NCBI GenBank assembly: GCA_023142805.1
Contig: JAGLIU010000239.1
Location: 1-9,706, forward strand
DNA from: Candidatus Omnitrophota bacterium
GTDB taxonomy: Bacteria; Omnitrophota; Gorgyraeia; Tantalellales; Tantalellaceae
Direction of reading: 5' to 3'
Length of the DNA stretch: 9,706 nucleotides
The notes below the pieces were generated by a model, which did not search any database, was not told the DNA's origin, and saw only the letters and a list, made by a program, of their open reading frames with translations. This document shows positions 1-8,000 of the stretch, piece by piece (position 1 is the stretch's first letter; each line of letters begins with the position of its first letter). The translations under genes were made by a program, and so were the position numbers.

Positions 1-3000
1 CATAACTTCATCCATTCTTTGATCTTCTTCCATTATTTCAACAACCACACCTTTTACTTTTTCTAATTTTTTGAAAGACTCTATGTTTTCTCTATTTTCT
101 TCCAATATGCCACTGTATGCATATGCTAAAATTGATGAATGTTTATCCTCCATAAAAATATTATCGTTTGTAATTTTTTGATACGCTTCAAAAAGCGCGT
201 CCATATCATCTTTTTGATAATATAGAACTGTAATATTAGCCCCGATTTTTCTCCTCAAAAGTCGCTTGGTCGCGTTTCCTACATTTTGAATATGAGATCT
301 ATCAAATAACTCCTGATCTTCCGTTATAGGAATAATTACCGCGTATTGTATGCCGTATTTTACCGAAGCAAGTATTCCCTCGGCGGCAGTAATTTCAAAT
401 TCTTTTTCAAGTGCCACAAAATCAGGAATAACATCAGGAGCCATTACACCCTCCTGTCCTGACACTTGTGCTTTCATCAAATTAACTTCCTTTAAATATG
501 AAGCTAAAAGAGGCTGCTCCATGGCATAAGGAAGAAGGATTTCCGGGATACCATTATCAAAAGGATAACTTTCAACTTTTTTATCTTTGTCCACTAAAAC
601 TCTCACATCTTCGGAATAAAACGCGATATCCGCTCTGCCATTCTTCTTAACATAGTTATTTGCTATCTCAGCTTTTGAATCTAAGAAACTGGCTTCTCCA
701 TTTATTCTACCCGGATCCCTTCCCACGTTACCTACATGTAAAAACGCGGCTCCGGCACTTATTGACGCTGCCCAGTTATCATTACCAGAAACCGCGTATC
801 TCAACGGCTTAACTTCTCCTCCTTCCGCAAATTCGAGTAAACTTAATCTCCTGTTTATTTCTGTTACGGCTGTTCTTAATATATCCTCCAGGTCATTCTG
901 TTCTCCATTAAAATAACCCAAAACTACAGATTCGTCCCCGGCACCTTTCTGAGCCATTGCCGCCAAACTACCCGTATCACCGTATTGCGCAAAAACATTA
1001 TCAAACACCTCTTTAGTGATCTTAAGACTCTCGCTTTTTATATAATCCCCCATTTCTTTCGAAGCGGATGATAAGTGATCAATGTCTATGTTAAGACGAA
1101 ACACCATACCGACCTCATTATTCGATGCCATATCGAGAACCCATTGCATAAGTGTGTTAATAACACTAGTTCCCTGCAACGTGCCAAATTCAGACTCCAA
1201 ACTGAGAAACATTAAATTACTCACAAACTTATTAATTTTATTTTCTAATTCTTCAGAAACAGTGTCCGAGTTATCTATCTCCTCCATCAAAAGCCGCATC
1301 TCCTCCCTTATCTTATAAAAATTTGGTATATGTTGAGGAAGTCGCGCGACTTTTATTAAGGATATACTCGTATCTTTTATTCCAAATTTATCAAGCACAG
1401 CCTGATCTACCTCATCCTGTTCAACTCTTTGAACTTCGTATGTTTTAGCTGCTTCGATCCATTCTCTGCTTTCTCCATCCAGAAAGAAGATCCTCTGGAT
1501 ATCCCGCGCGGGAACTCCCTTATCCCTCACATAAGCAAACATATCAGTGGAGCCTTCTTTTTCCCTTATCCACCTCGCGGCCCACGGTGGGTGAGCTTTG
1601 GAATAGAATGAGTTTTCCGCATACGCTATAAGCGCGTATGTTTCATTTATAGCTTCCACAATTTTTTCTTTGTGATATTCCTTACTTGCCTTAAAATCTA
1701 TGGCTTTCTCAAAATCATGCGCGAAATCCTGTGTTTTGGGATAAATCGAGAGGCGTGTATAAAAATAATCCTGCAATTCGCTTACATCGGACAAGTTTGC
1801 TACCGCACTGTTTACGGCCTCTCTTGGAGGACCTGCTTCTATAAGACTTATCCATCTTTGTATCTCTTCTTCAACATCAGATTGACCTGAATTGTTTATC
1901 CATGCGCGAATACCGGCATCCGCTTTTTCTATTTCTCCCGAAACTTGGCGTTTGATCTCATACATCTCATCCAAAAGTTTTGTTTTACGCGTTTGATAAA
2001 AATCATTTATTTCCATCGCCACATTTACCGGTTCCGACACACTCATGATAACGTTAAACACATCCGCGTCAGTAGTAAAAGTTCTGGCTTTTTCCCTGGC
2101 TCCCTCAGTAGATTCCTCCAGCATCTCCGCGAGAACCACTTTAAAAGCTTCTTTATCATATTTCTCATTAACAGCAAATACATACTGCCACTGACCGCCA
2201 TATGGAGAATAGTAAGTGGTAAACCCCGTAACACCGATACTATCAAGCTCTTTTATACAATCGTCATTATTCAGGAATCTCTCCGACACCTTGCCAAATT
2301 CATCCCTTATCCCGTCAACAGGAGTATGTTCCCAAGCATTGTTGAGCACACTAAACGCGGACGGTTCAGCAGTCACTACTACTATTTCATTTCCCTGTTC
2401 TTTAGCCTCAACGGCTGAATATATGGCGAATTTTTCCAAAGCCGCTAAATCAACGTCCCGATTACTTGTTACCTGGGTAAAGGCTTCATTCATAAGATCC
2501 ATCCAATAGTTCTTTGTGGAGCCTTTTTCTTTTGATCCTTTTACACCCGCTATAACAGCTCGCGATTCAGGAGAACTTATTCTATATTCAGATACTGTCC
2601 TCTCCGACAACTCTGTTCTTAATTCATGTACCGGCACCTCTATTGTGCTCTGATCATTCTTGGTTATTACAACGACCCGACCATCTATCCCGATACCGGT
2701 TTCTTTCAACTCAAACTCTTTACTTGTATCTATATCCTCTATTTTTACAACACCTAATTCCATCAATTTCACTAAAACTTTAAACCCGGAGATACCTTCT
2801 TCTCCCCACACGTCTCTGCCTAATGATGTAAATTTGCTCGCTACCTGCATCATCATAGCTTTCGCCAAAACTGAACCCAACATACGTTGTACATCGGTTG
2901 TCTGGCCCGCTAAAAGACCAAAATACGGATTTACATGATCTTCTTCCGTAGTGAACTTTGGCATGATCGAAACATAAGAAATATCTTTCTCTTCAAGTAT

Positions 3001-4512
3001 TCGGCATAAATTTTCAGTATGGAACCCTCCGGTCATTATGAGAGCGACATTTTTACCTCGCCCTGTGATCAGTGATTCGTATGCTAAAACTTCTTCCCCC
3101 TGTATACCAAACTTCATATTCTTGAGAAACGCTTCATCTCTTTTGAACGAATACTCAAAAAATTTAACAACCTCTTCCCTATATTCATCAAGAACCGTAA
3201 TATCGGGATCGGGTCTTGCCTCAATCTTATATTTGGGAGATTCTTTTTCTATAAACGCTAAATAATTATGGATCGCGAATAAATTCTCGTTTTTTAAATA
3301 ATATTCATAATCCGGTTTTATCAGCAAAATATCAAATATATTTTTCGTAAGCGCAAGATTCCGTGAAAGCGTATTTAAAAGCCTTTGTTCATCATTACTG
3401 TATAAAAGTTCTTTTATCTTTGTCTCAAGATCATAGACCTCATCCATAACCTTGTATCGATCAACCGCTTCATAAAGCGCGATATACACTATATAATTGG
3501 ATAATGCCGGAAATCTCTCAATGTTTATATCCACATCTTTGGCTTTTTTTAGAAGAAAATTATAGAACGCTTTGCGCGAAAGCTTTTTTATCTTAAAATT
3601 CACGGTCTGTGACAACAACTGACGTAACTCATTTTTAGACAAATTCTTTTTAAGCTCATCTACCAGCACATTCCTTTCTATACTCGCTTTTCTGAAATCT
3701 ATAACTTTTTCCTGCTCCATTGCCTGGGACAAAAGAAACAGATTAGAGAGCTTCCTTACCTCCACTCCATTGTACTTTGCCTTGTTTAATAAAAATTGCA
3801 AGTATTCCTTAAACCCCTTATTATCTGTTTTATATGCTACATACGCCATATCCATTTTTAATAATTCCTGAGAATAAATATGTCGTTTGAGATTATTAAG
3901 AATATGACTAAGCTCTTTCAGATACCTATCAACATCCTGCTTGTATTTCAATGAATCCCTGTATATCTTAAGATTCTTCAGATAAAGTTCCCTATCCTCC
4001 ACACCCCATAATTGAACCCTATCGGGATTATTGATCGCGTAGAATTCCGCGCCGTTTATTTCACCGTTTTTTACAAAATGATCCGCGACTTCCTCCCTTA
4101 TCGCGCCATCAGAAATTGAAGTAAATACACTCAAGTCATAATCACCCACTCCACCCTCCAGATTGATCACATTAATTCCATACTCATTGTTCATGTAATC
4201 AATGATCCCTGATATCTTGTATTGGGCAAAAGAATTACAATGAGCATCCTGAAGATGAACAACCACACGATCCGATTCCCCTTTAAAAGAGTAATTTATC
4301 TCACCTAAATGCGCGGGTATCGTAAACGTCTCAACATCAATATGTGCGAACTGAAAATTTTCAGGTTTGGTCGGGGGAATTTCATATGGAAGGCGTCCCA
4401 TATCAATAGCGGCATTCGCGTTTACCACCACGGACGACATGAAAAAAGTGATCAGTACAATTTTACTGATTGCTCTTCTAAATCTATTCTGTCGAAACAG
4501 TAAATTATACAT
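1..4512 (-). CDS. Giant exported protein, 3'-partial: N-terminal EreA/ChaN/Tiki-like domain and a diverged GGDEF-like domain
   Basis: This frame is open without a stop from the ATG at 4512 to the left edge (1504 codons), so the C terminus is missing. The start is firm: a TAA lies three codons upstream in frame with no other start between. GGAGGG at 4525-4530 is the likely ribosome site, with a long 12-base gap. Residues 1-34 form a signal peptide (basic RRAISK, a hydrophobic run, then NANA before AID). Residues 80-525 contain HLQDAHCN (86-93), INLEGG (116-121) and TGGFHTEN (494-501), split by a long helical, charged insert (about 180-440). The pattern recalls the EreA/ChaN/TraB-Tiki superfamily (metal-dependent hydrolases or haem binders); this is an inference. 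Residues 530-1100 are unrecognised alpha/beta and helical sequence. Residues 1100-1305 match the GGDEF layout: NIDIDH (1141-1146), GDESVVL (1192-1198), SISAGAAF (1250-1257), KKNGRADIAFY (1289-1299). The rest, to 1504, is unrecognised. No second membrane span is evident, so a periplasmic or surface location is expected. Existence of the gene is near certain; function is unknown. Confidence 0.9.
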   Translation of the reverse strand, partial: MYNLLFRQNRFRRAISKIVLITFFMSSVVVNANAAIDMGRLPYEIPPTKPENFQFAHIDVETFTIPAHLGEINYSFKGESDRVVVHLQDAHCNSFAQYKISGIIDYMNNEYGINVINLEGGVGDYDLSVFTSISDGAIREEVADHFVKNGEINGAEFYAINNPDRVQLWGVEDRELYLKNLKIYRDSLKYKQDVDRYLKELSHILNNLKRHIYSQELLKMDMAYVAYKTDNKGFKEYLQFLLNKAKYNGVEVRKLSNLFLLSQAMEQEKVIDFRKASIERNVLVDELKKNLSKNELRQLLSQTVNFKIKKLSRKAFYNFLLKKAKDVDINIERFPALSNYIVYIALYEAVDRYKVMDEVYDLETKIKELLYSNDEQRLLNTLSRNLALTKNIFDILLIKPDYEYYLKNENLFAIHNYLAFIEKESPKYKIEARPDPDITVLDEYREEVVKFFEYSFKRDEAFLKNMKFGIQGEEVLAYESLITGRGKNVALIMTGGFHTENLCRILEEKDISYVSIMPKFTTEEDHVNPYFGLLAGQTTDVQRMLGSVLAKAMMMQVASKFTSLGRDVWGEEGISGFKVLVKLMELGVVKIEDIDTSKEFELKETGIGIDGRVVVITKNDQSTIEVPVHELRTELSERTVSEYRISSPESRAVIAGVKGSKEKGSTKNYWMDLMNEAFTQVTSNRDVDLAALEKFAIYSAVEAKEQGNEIVVVTAEPSAFSVLNNAWEHTPVDGIRDEFGKVSERFLNNDDCIKELDSIGVTGFTTYYSPYGGQWQYVFAVNEKYDKEAFKVVLAEMLEESTEGAREKARTFTTDADVFNVIMSVSEPVNVAMEINDFYQTRKTKLLDEMYEIKRQVSGEIEKADAGIRAWINNSGQSDVEEEIQRWISLIEAGPPREAVNSAVANLSDVSELQDYFYTRLSIYPKTQDFAHDFEKAIDFKASKEYHKEKIVEAINETYALIAYAENSFYSKAHPPWAARWIREKEGSTDMFAYVRDKGVPARDIQRIFFLDGESREWIEAAKTYEVQRVEQDEVDQAVLDKFGIKDTSISLIKVARLPQHIPNFYKIREEMRLLMEEIDNSDTVSEELENKINKFVSNLMFLSLESEFGTLQGTSVINTLMQWVLDMASNNEVGMVFRLNIDIDHLSSASKEMGDYIKSESLKITKEVFDNVFAQYGDTGSLAAMAQKGAGDESVVLGYFNGEQNDLEDILRTAVTEINRRLSLLEFAEGGEVKPLRYAVSGNDNWAASISAGAAFLHVGNVGRDPGRINGEASFLDSKAEIANNYVKKNGRADIAFYSEDVRVLVDKDKKVESYPFDNGIPEILLPYAMEQPLLASYLKEVNLMKAQVSGQEGVMAPDVIPDFVALEKEFEITAAEGILASVKYGIQYAVIIPITEDQELFDRSHIQNVGNATKRLLRRKIGANITVLYYQKDDMDALFEAYQKITNDNIFMEDKHSSILAYAYSGILEENRENIESFKKLEKVKGVVVEIMEEDQRMDEVM
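598..1221 (-). other. Diverged GGDEF-like (nucleotidyl cyclase fold) domain inside the giant protein
   Basis: Residues about 1098-1305 follow the order of GGDEF landmarks. An EFGTLQGTSVINTL segment (1109-1122) stands where DxLTGLxNRxxF occurs. NIDIDHL (1141-1147) stands for the metal-binding DxDxF strand. AGDES (1191-1195, bases 928-942) stands for GGDEF, followed by VVLGYF. SISAGAAF (1250-1257) stands for the SxGxA strand, and an AEIANNYVKKNGRADIAFY helix (1281-1299) for the usual ADxALYxAKxxGRN end. The acidic residues D1143, D1193 and E1194 are kept. The substrate loop is about four residues shorter and lacks the NDxxGH motif that holds guanine. Either the domain is catalytically dead and used for binding, or it uses another nucleotide. 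The call rests on pattern reading only. Confidence 0.6.
2938..4275 (-). other. EreA/ChaN/TraB-Tiki-like domain of the giant protein
   Basis: Residues about 80-525. The first strand ends in HLQDAHCN (86-93), a second strand in INLEGG (116-121), and a late strand in VALIMTGGFHTENL (489-502). In EreA, ChaN and Tiki-type proteins the corresponding positions carry a GExH-like motif, a Glu and a late GxxH motif around the active or metal site. Here H86 or H91, E119 and H498 would be the candidates. The glycine-glutamate of the usual first motif is replaced by Q-D. About 250 mostly helical, Lys-rich residues separate the second and third motifs, which is longer than I expect for the compact family members. 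The assignment is remote and based on motif order. Confidence 0.5.
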
Positions 4513-4524
4513 GACCTTTTAAAA

Positions 4525-4530
4525 CCCTCC
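4525..4530 (-). promoter_or_regulatory. Ribosome binding site of the giant gene
   Basis: GGAGGG read on the minus strand lies 12 bases before the ATG at 4512. It is a strong core at a longer than usual distance. A weaker AAAAGG lies only two bases before the ATG. With the in-frame TAA between them, this site fixes the start. Confidence 0.55.
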
Positions 4531-4620
4531 GAACTTTTTAAATTTCTTTAATAAGAGTCCTAAAAAATACTTTTCTTTGTATAAACACCTTTTTCTACAG
4601 AGAAAAGTTAAAAAACATTT

Positions 4621-4649
4621 ATTCTAGATGTTTCCGAACCCTAGTACAA
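4621..4649 (-). promoter_or_regulatory. Possible sigma70-type promoter for the giant gene
   Basis: On the minus strand TTGTAC (4649-4644) and TAGAAT (4626-4621) are separated by exactly 17 bases. The -10 matches the consensus at five of six positions, the -35 at three of six. Transcription would start near 4614 and give a leader of about 100 bases. It lies downstream of the likely terminator at 4841-4884, which is where a separate promoter is needed. Confidence 0.35.
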
Positions 4650-4766
4650 ATATACCCAATTAAAGCATTCTTGACACACAAAAGAGGCAACCTTTTTTTC
4701 TTTTAACAACGTTGAGTTATTATTTTTTAGTATAAACTAAAGAGCGTGAATACGTGTGGAAACAAA

Positions 4767-4795
4767 TTGCCTCACAAATCAATACCCGATACAAG
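4767..4795 (+). repeat. Imperfect direct repeat, copy 1
   Basis: Begins TTGCCTCACAA and ends TACAAG. It matches copy 2 (4978-5006) at 25 of 29 positions. All differences are single substitutions and three of the four are transitions, as expected of decaying repeat copies. Confidence 0.7.
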
Positions 4796-4803
4796 GCTAA
4801 TTC

Positions 4804-4824
4804 AGTGAATAGTGAATAGTGAAT
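4804..4824 (+). repeat. Tandem repeat, three copies of AGTGAAT
   Basis: Three perfect head-to-tail copies of the 7-mer AGTGAAT, followed by a degenerate GGTGAT. It is non-coding and lies between the two imperfect repeat copies. Such a tract is prone to slippage and could vary between strains. Confidence 0.85.
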
Positions 4825-4840
4825 GGTGATCTGAAAATCG

Positions 4841-4884
4841 AAAAAAAAGCTTGAGAAACGTTGTTGCCCGGAACAAAATTTCTC
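4841..4884 (-). terminator. Probable Rho-independent terminator of the GGDEF/PAS gene
   Basis: Read on the minus strand, GAGAAA (4884-4879) pairs with TTTCTC (4858-4853), and inside it TTGTT (4876-4872) pairs with AACAA (4865-4861) around a six-base loop CCGGGC. A G-U wobble and one mismatch separate the two stem parts. AAGC and then eight T (4848-4841) follow. It sits about 170 bases after the stop codon at 5051. The stem is not very GC-rich, so efficiency is uncertain. There is no T-run on the plus-strand side, so it is directional. Confidence 0.6.
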
Positions 4885-4968
4885 CTCTGTCGTCTCTGTA
4901 TGTGTCAAGTAATTCGCAGACAGTTTTGAGAACCTTCCTATCCTTTTGCCTCTAGCCTTTAACCCCTC

Positions 4969-4976
4969 GGGGACAG
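4969..4976 (+). repeat. GGGGACAG motif next to a CCCCTCGGGG palindrome
   Basis: The palindrome CCCCTCGGGG (4963-4972) runs into GGGGACAGGTTGCC. To my knowledge, GGGGACAG/CTGTCCCC ends occur in many bacterial REP-like intergenic repeats mobilised by Y1-type (IS200-like/RAYT) transposases. The same 8-mer occurs inverted at 9698-9705. No transposase lies in the window. Confidence 0.45.
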
Positions 4977-4977
4977 G

Positions 4978-5006
4978 TTGCCTCACAACTTAGTACCCGG
5001 TACAAG
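4978..5006 (+). repeat. Imperfect direct repeat, copy 2
   Basis: Matches copy 1 (4767-4795) at 25 of 29 positions. It contains the near-perfect palindrome GTACCCGGTAC (4993-5003). Its right part, from 4987, is repeated again 23 bases downstream. Confidence 0.7.
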
Positions 5007-5009
5007 AGT

Positions 5010-5028
5010 AACTTGGTACCCGGCACAA
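5010..5028 (+). repeat. Partial third copy of the direct repeat
   Basis: AACTTGGTACCCGGCACAA matches 4987-5005 at 17 of 19 positions. It ends 22 bases before the stop codon of the GGDEF/PAS gene, so the repeat cluster begins almost at the end of that gene. Confidence 0.65.
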
Positions 5029-5050
5029 AATGCAGAATGTATTTTACGAA

Positions 5051-8000
5051 TTAAGCACAGATCTCTATAAGCTCTTCCTGCAGGATATGTGTATTAGAAA
5101 TATCATTGATAATACGCGGACATTTGTAAAGACCTGTCATTATTTTTTCTATAAGTTTCTTAATATCTTCACTCGTAGTATTGATAATAAGATCCAATTG
5201 TATATCCGAATCCAAAATAACTTTAAGCTCATCTTCATTCTTAGCCATAATAACGTCCCCTGAAAAACCGACCCTCCTAAGAGCCACAATACCCATTTTA
5301 GTATTAGGGCCGTAAATAAGCGCGGTTTGATCAATAGAAATCATTTGAACATCAAATGCCGTGCTTCCGCTTTGCTCGGCACTCCTATCCCCTATCTGAT
5401 CTAAAACATCATTTCCCCGTGTGACATCCCACATTATAAGCACGTAACCCTCTCCCATTGGTATTATTTTAAAATCAAGACGCAAAACACCTTTCCTTTT
5501 CTCCGCTGATTTTCCTTCAGGAACAAAAAGAAAATGATCAGATTCAATAGAAAGGTCTATAAAAGTATTAAACCTTACCTCTTCGCCCCGGATCATCTTC
5601 TGTATTATTTCCTTCCCGTTCGGCACCGTTTCCAAATACCAGAATAGGTTACAGTGCTCTAGCTGTTTTTCTTCATCAACACCGACGATATCGAGACCAT
5701 CCGAGTTTATTGTAGTTAACCAGCCATTTTCGTCAAAACTAGCCATGCCTGTCGGGATCTGTTTAAATACGGAGCTAAATTTTATCTCACTTATTCTCAA
5801 AACTTCCAAGGCTTTTTCTTTCGCCGTAACATCTTCCAGTACACCCGTCCAGTCGGACGCATCATTACCATTATGATTTATAACCACTGTACATTGACAT
5901 ACTATGTTTGTACCGTCTTTTTTCTTCATCAACACCCGTCTTTTTGTCACGCCGCCTTTTTCTTCCGTCTCTTTTATAAATTTTTCTCTGTCCTCCGGAT
6001 TTTGATATAATTTCGCGCAAGGCACTTTTAATAATTCTTCAGGAGAATCATACCCTAATATTTTTGCCATAGCCAAATTTGCCTGTAAAATATCACCATT
6101 ACTATTAGCCCTATATACACCTAGGGACAAAAACTCAATAAACTTCCTATGTTTTTCTTTCTCTTCAAATAATTTTTTTTCCGACATTTTTCGTTCGGTT
6201 ATATCCTTAACAAGATATATGATCTGAACAACTTTACCATCTTCATCTTTAGTAGGATGTGTGGTTATATCCAGATACCCCGGCAGTCCATCCTCATTAA
6301 TATATTCCCACTCCAAGGTAACCGTCTCGCCTGTCTCGATCGATCTCCTGGCACAACATGTGTTAGGATCAGGATATTCTCCCTCCATACTTTCACCGGA
6401 AAGAAACTTTAAACATTCATTATCCACAACCTTTCTTGACATGTTTCCTTCGTTTCCGTAAAATGCCTCATTCGCGTACACGATCTCGAATGTTTTGACG
6501 TCAACAACAGCTATACTAGCCTCCATACGGTTCAATACCGTATGAGAAAATATCTTGTTCTGCCTTATTAGAACATTTTGTTCATTGATCTCAGTAATAT
6601 CACGAAGAGCGGTTATAACCCGTATCGCTCTACCATCAGCATCATACTCAATAGAATCGGTAGCGGAACAAACAATATAAGTACCGTCTTTTTTCGCGTA
6701 TTTTCTCGGCACAGATTTTTTAAACTGCTGATTTTTAAGCTTTAATATAAAGCGCCCCCTTGCTTCTTCTCTTTCTTCAGGATGTATAAAATCAAAAATA
6801 CTTTTTCCAACCATTTCCTCTATAGAATAACCTAAAAGTTCAGATTCCTTCTGATTAACTTCTAGTATAATTCCGTCAGTATCGACAGTGTGAACTCCAT
6901 CCGGTATAAAATCAAACAACGTCTGAAGTCTTCTGAGCAAAGACCCCCTGGATTTATCCGACATATTGACTATTGTGTCATCGAATAAACAAAATTTATT
7001 TCTACCTTGGGAAATTTCCTTTGCCTTATACATAGCTCTATCCGCTTGAGCAATCAAACTTTTTTCATCAAGGGCATCTTCTTGATTAAAAAAACTTACC
7101 CCTACGCTGATACTTACATCCAGATCATGTCCGTTAAAAACAAACGGCTCCTTTTCTATTTTTTCGAATATCCTTTCGAGAACTATCTCCACATGTTCCC
7201 GCTGTTCCACCTGAGTTATAATAAAAACAAATTCATCCCCTCCCACCCTGGCAAACATCTCATTGGCCCGTAAAGACCCTTTTACTCTTTTTGCAACTTC
7301 CTTTAAAACATAATCACCAGCCTCATGCCCAAAACTGTCGTTCACAACTTTAAAATCATTCAGGTCAAAAAAACATAAACTAAAGATCTCATTTGTTCGT
7401 CTGGATCTTCCAATTTCTTTCTCGAGAGCATCTTCAAACTTTACCCTATTGTATATACCCGTAAGAGAGTCATACCTTGCCAGGTACAAAAGCTCCTTCT
7501 GCTCATTCTTACTTACTATCATCTCACTAAACCGTCTGGCTATGATCGATACTAATTTGATCTCTGTCTTAGAAAAACTGCCGCTTTTTTCATTTTCACT
7601 TACATAACCTACGGTTAGATCCCCCACTTTAACACCTTTGACCTTTATATCTTCCAAAACTTGAAACTCAGTTTCTTCAAATCCATCCGTACTAAACTCT
7701 TTGCCATCATACCTGATCCTTACATGTGTTCTATCCGGATCAGTAAAAGCCTCTTTGACGTAATCTTTAAAAGCTATAAATACTTGTTCAATTAAAATCT
7801 CCGGATCTTGCGACAATTTGACAAGCTGTTCCAGACAATCTAATTCACGCAAATCATCTCTTAATTCGTCTTTCTCTCTACGATCATACAGGTATTTGGT
7901 AACATCCACAGCCGTAATAATGTAGTGCTCAGTATCCATAAACCAATCAACGGAAACTTCAAGACCTATCTCCGTTCCGTCGTTACACATTGCCAGAACT

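Larger units (their letters stand above)
4684..4984. repeat. Possible small non-autonomous element bounded by a 10-base inverted repeat
   Basis: GAGGCAACCT at 4684-4693 is exactly matched in inverse by AGGTTGCCTC at 4975-4984. The enclosed 301 bases hold no convincing gene. They carry a 7-base tandem repeat, a terminator-like hairpin and a GGGGACAG motif at the right end. This looks like a MITE or REP-type unit, but no target-site duplication is evident and a 10-base match in such AT-rich DNA is modest evidence. Confidence 0.35.
4513..5050. other. Intergenic region, 538 bases
   Basis: Between the stop of the GGDEF/PAS gene and the start of the giant gene. From right to left it holds the repeat cluster (5028-4767) with the embedded terminator hairpin, an AT-rich stretch with a weak TTTAGT/ACTAAA hairpin (4726-4741), the possible promoter (4649-4621), and a roughly 100-base leader to 4512. 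I see no convincing gene. The 88-codon frame on the minus strand here runs through the repeats and terminator and has no recognisable protein character. Confidence 0.7.

Noticed and set aside
1082..3265. Several plus-strand open frames of 60-157 codons opposite the giant gene
   Set aside because: They are antisense shadows of a 1504-codon uninterrupted frame with clear protein character; none has a ribosome site or recognisable domain.
4591..4606. TTTTCT/AGAAAA hairpin in the leader of the giant gene
   Set aside because: Only six mostly A-T pairs; too weak to call a regulator or attenuator.
4671..4676. Perfect TTGACA on the plus strand as a -35 box
   Set aside because: The region 17 bases downstream is a run of T with no -10, and no plus-strand gene follows.
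4726..4741. TTTAGT/ACTAAA hairpin next to a T-run as a terminator
   Set aside because: All but one pair are A-T and the stem is six bases; the hairpin at 4841-4884 is a far better candidate.
4670..4909. CTTGACACA/TGTGTCAAG inverted pair (4670-4678 and 4901-4909)
   Set aside because: It interleaves with, rather than nests in, the GAGGCAACCT pair, so the two cannot bound one element; a 9-base match may be chance.
4720..4986. 88-codon minus-strand open frame in the intergenic region
   Set aside because: It runs through the direct repeats, the tandem AGTGAAT tract and the terminator, has no proper ribosome site and shows no protein-like composition.
4767..5028. Repeats considered as a CRISPR array
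   Set aside because: Only two to three decayed copies at unequal distances, with no uniform spacers and no cas genes.
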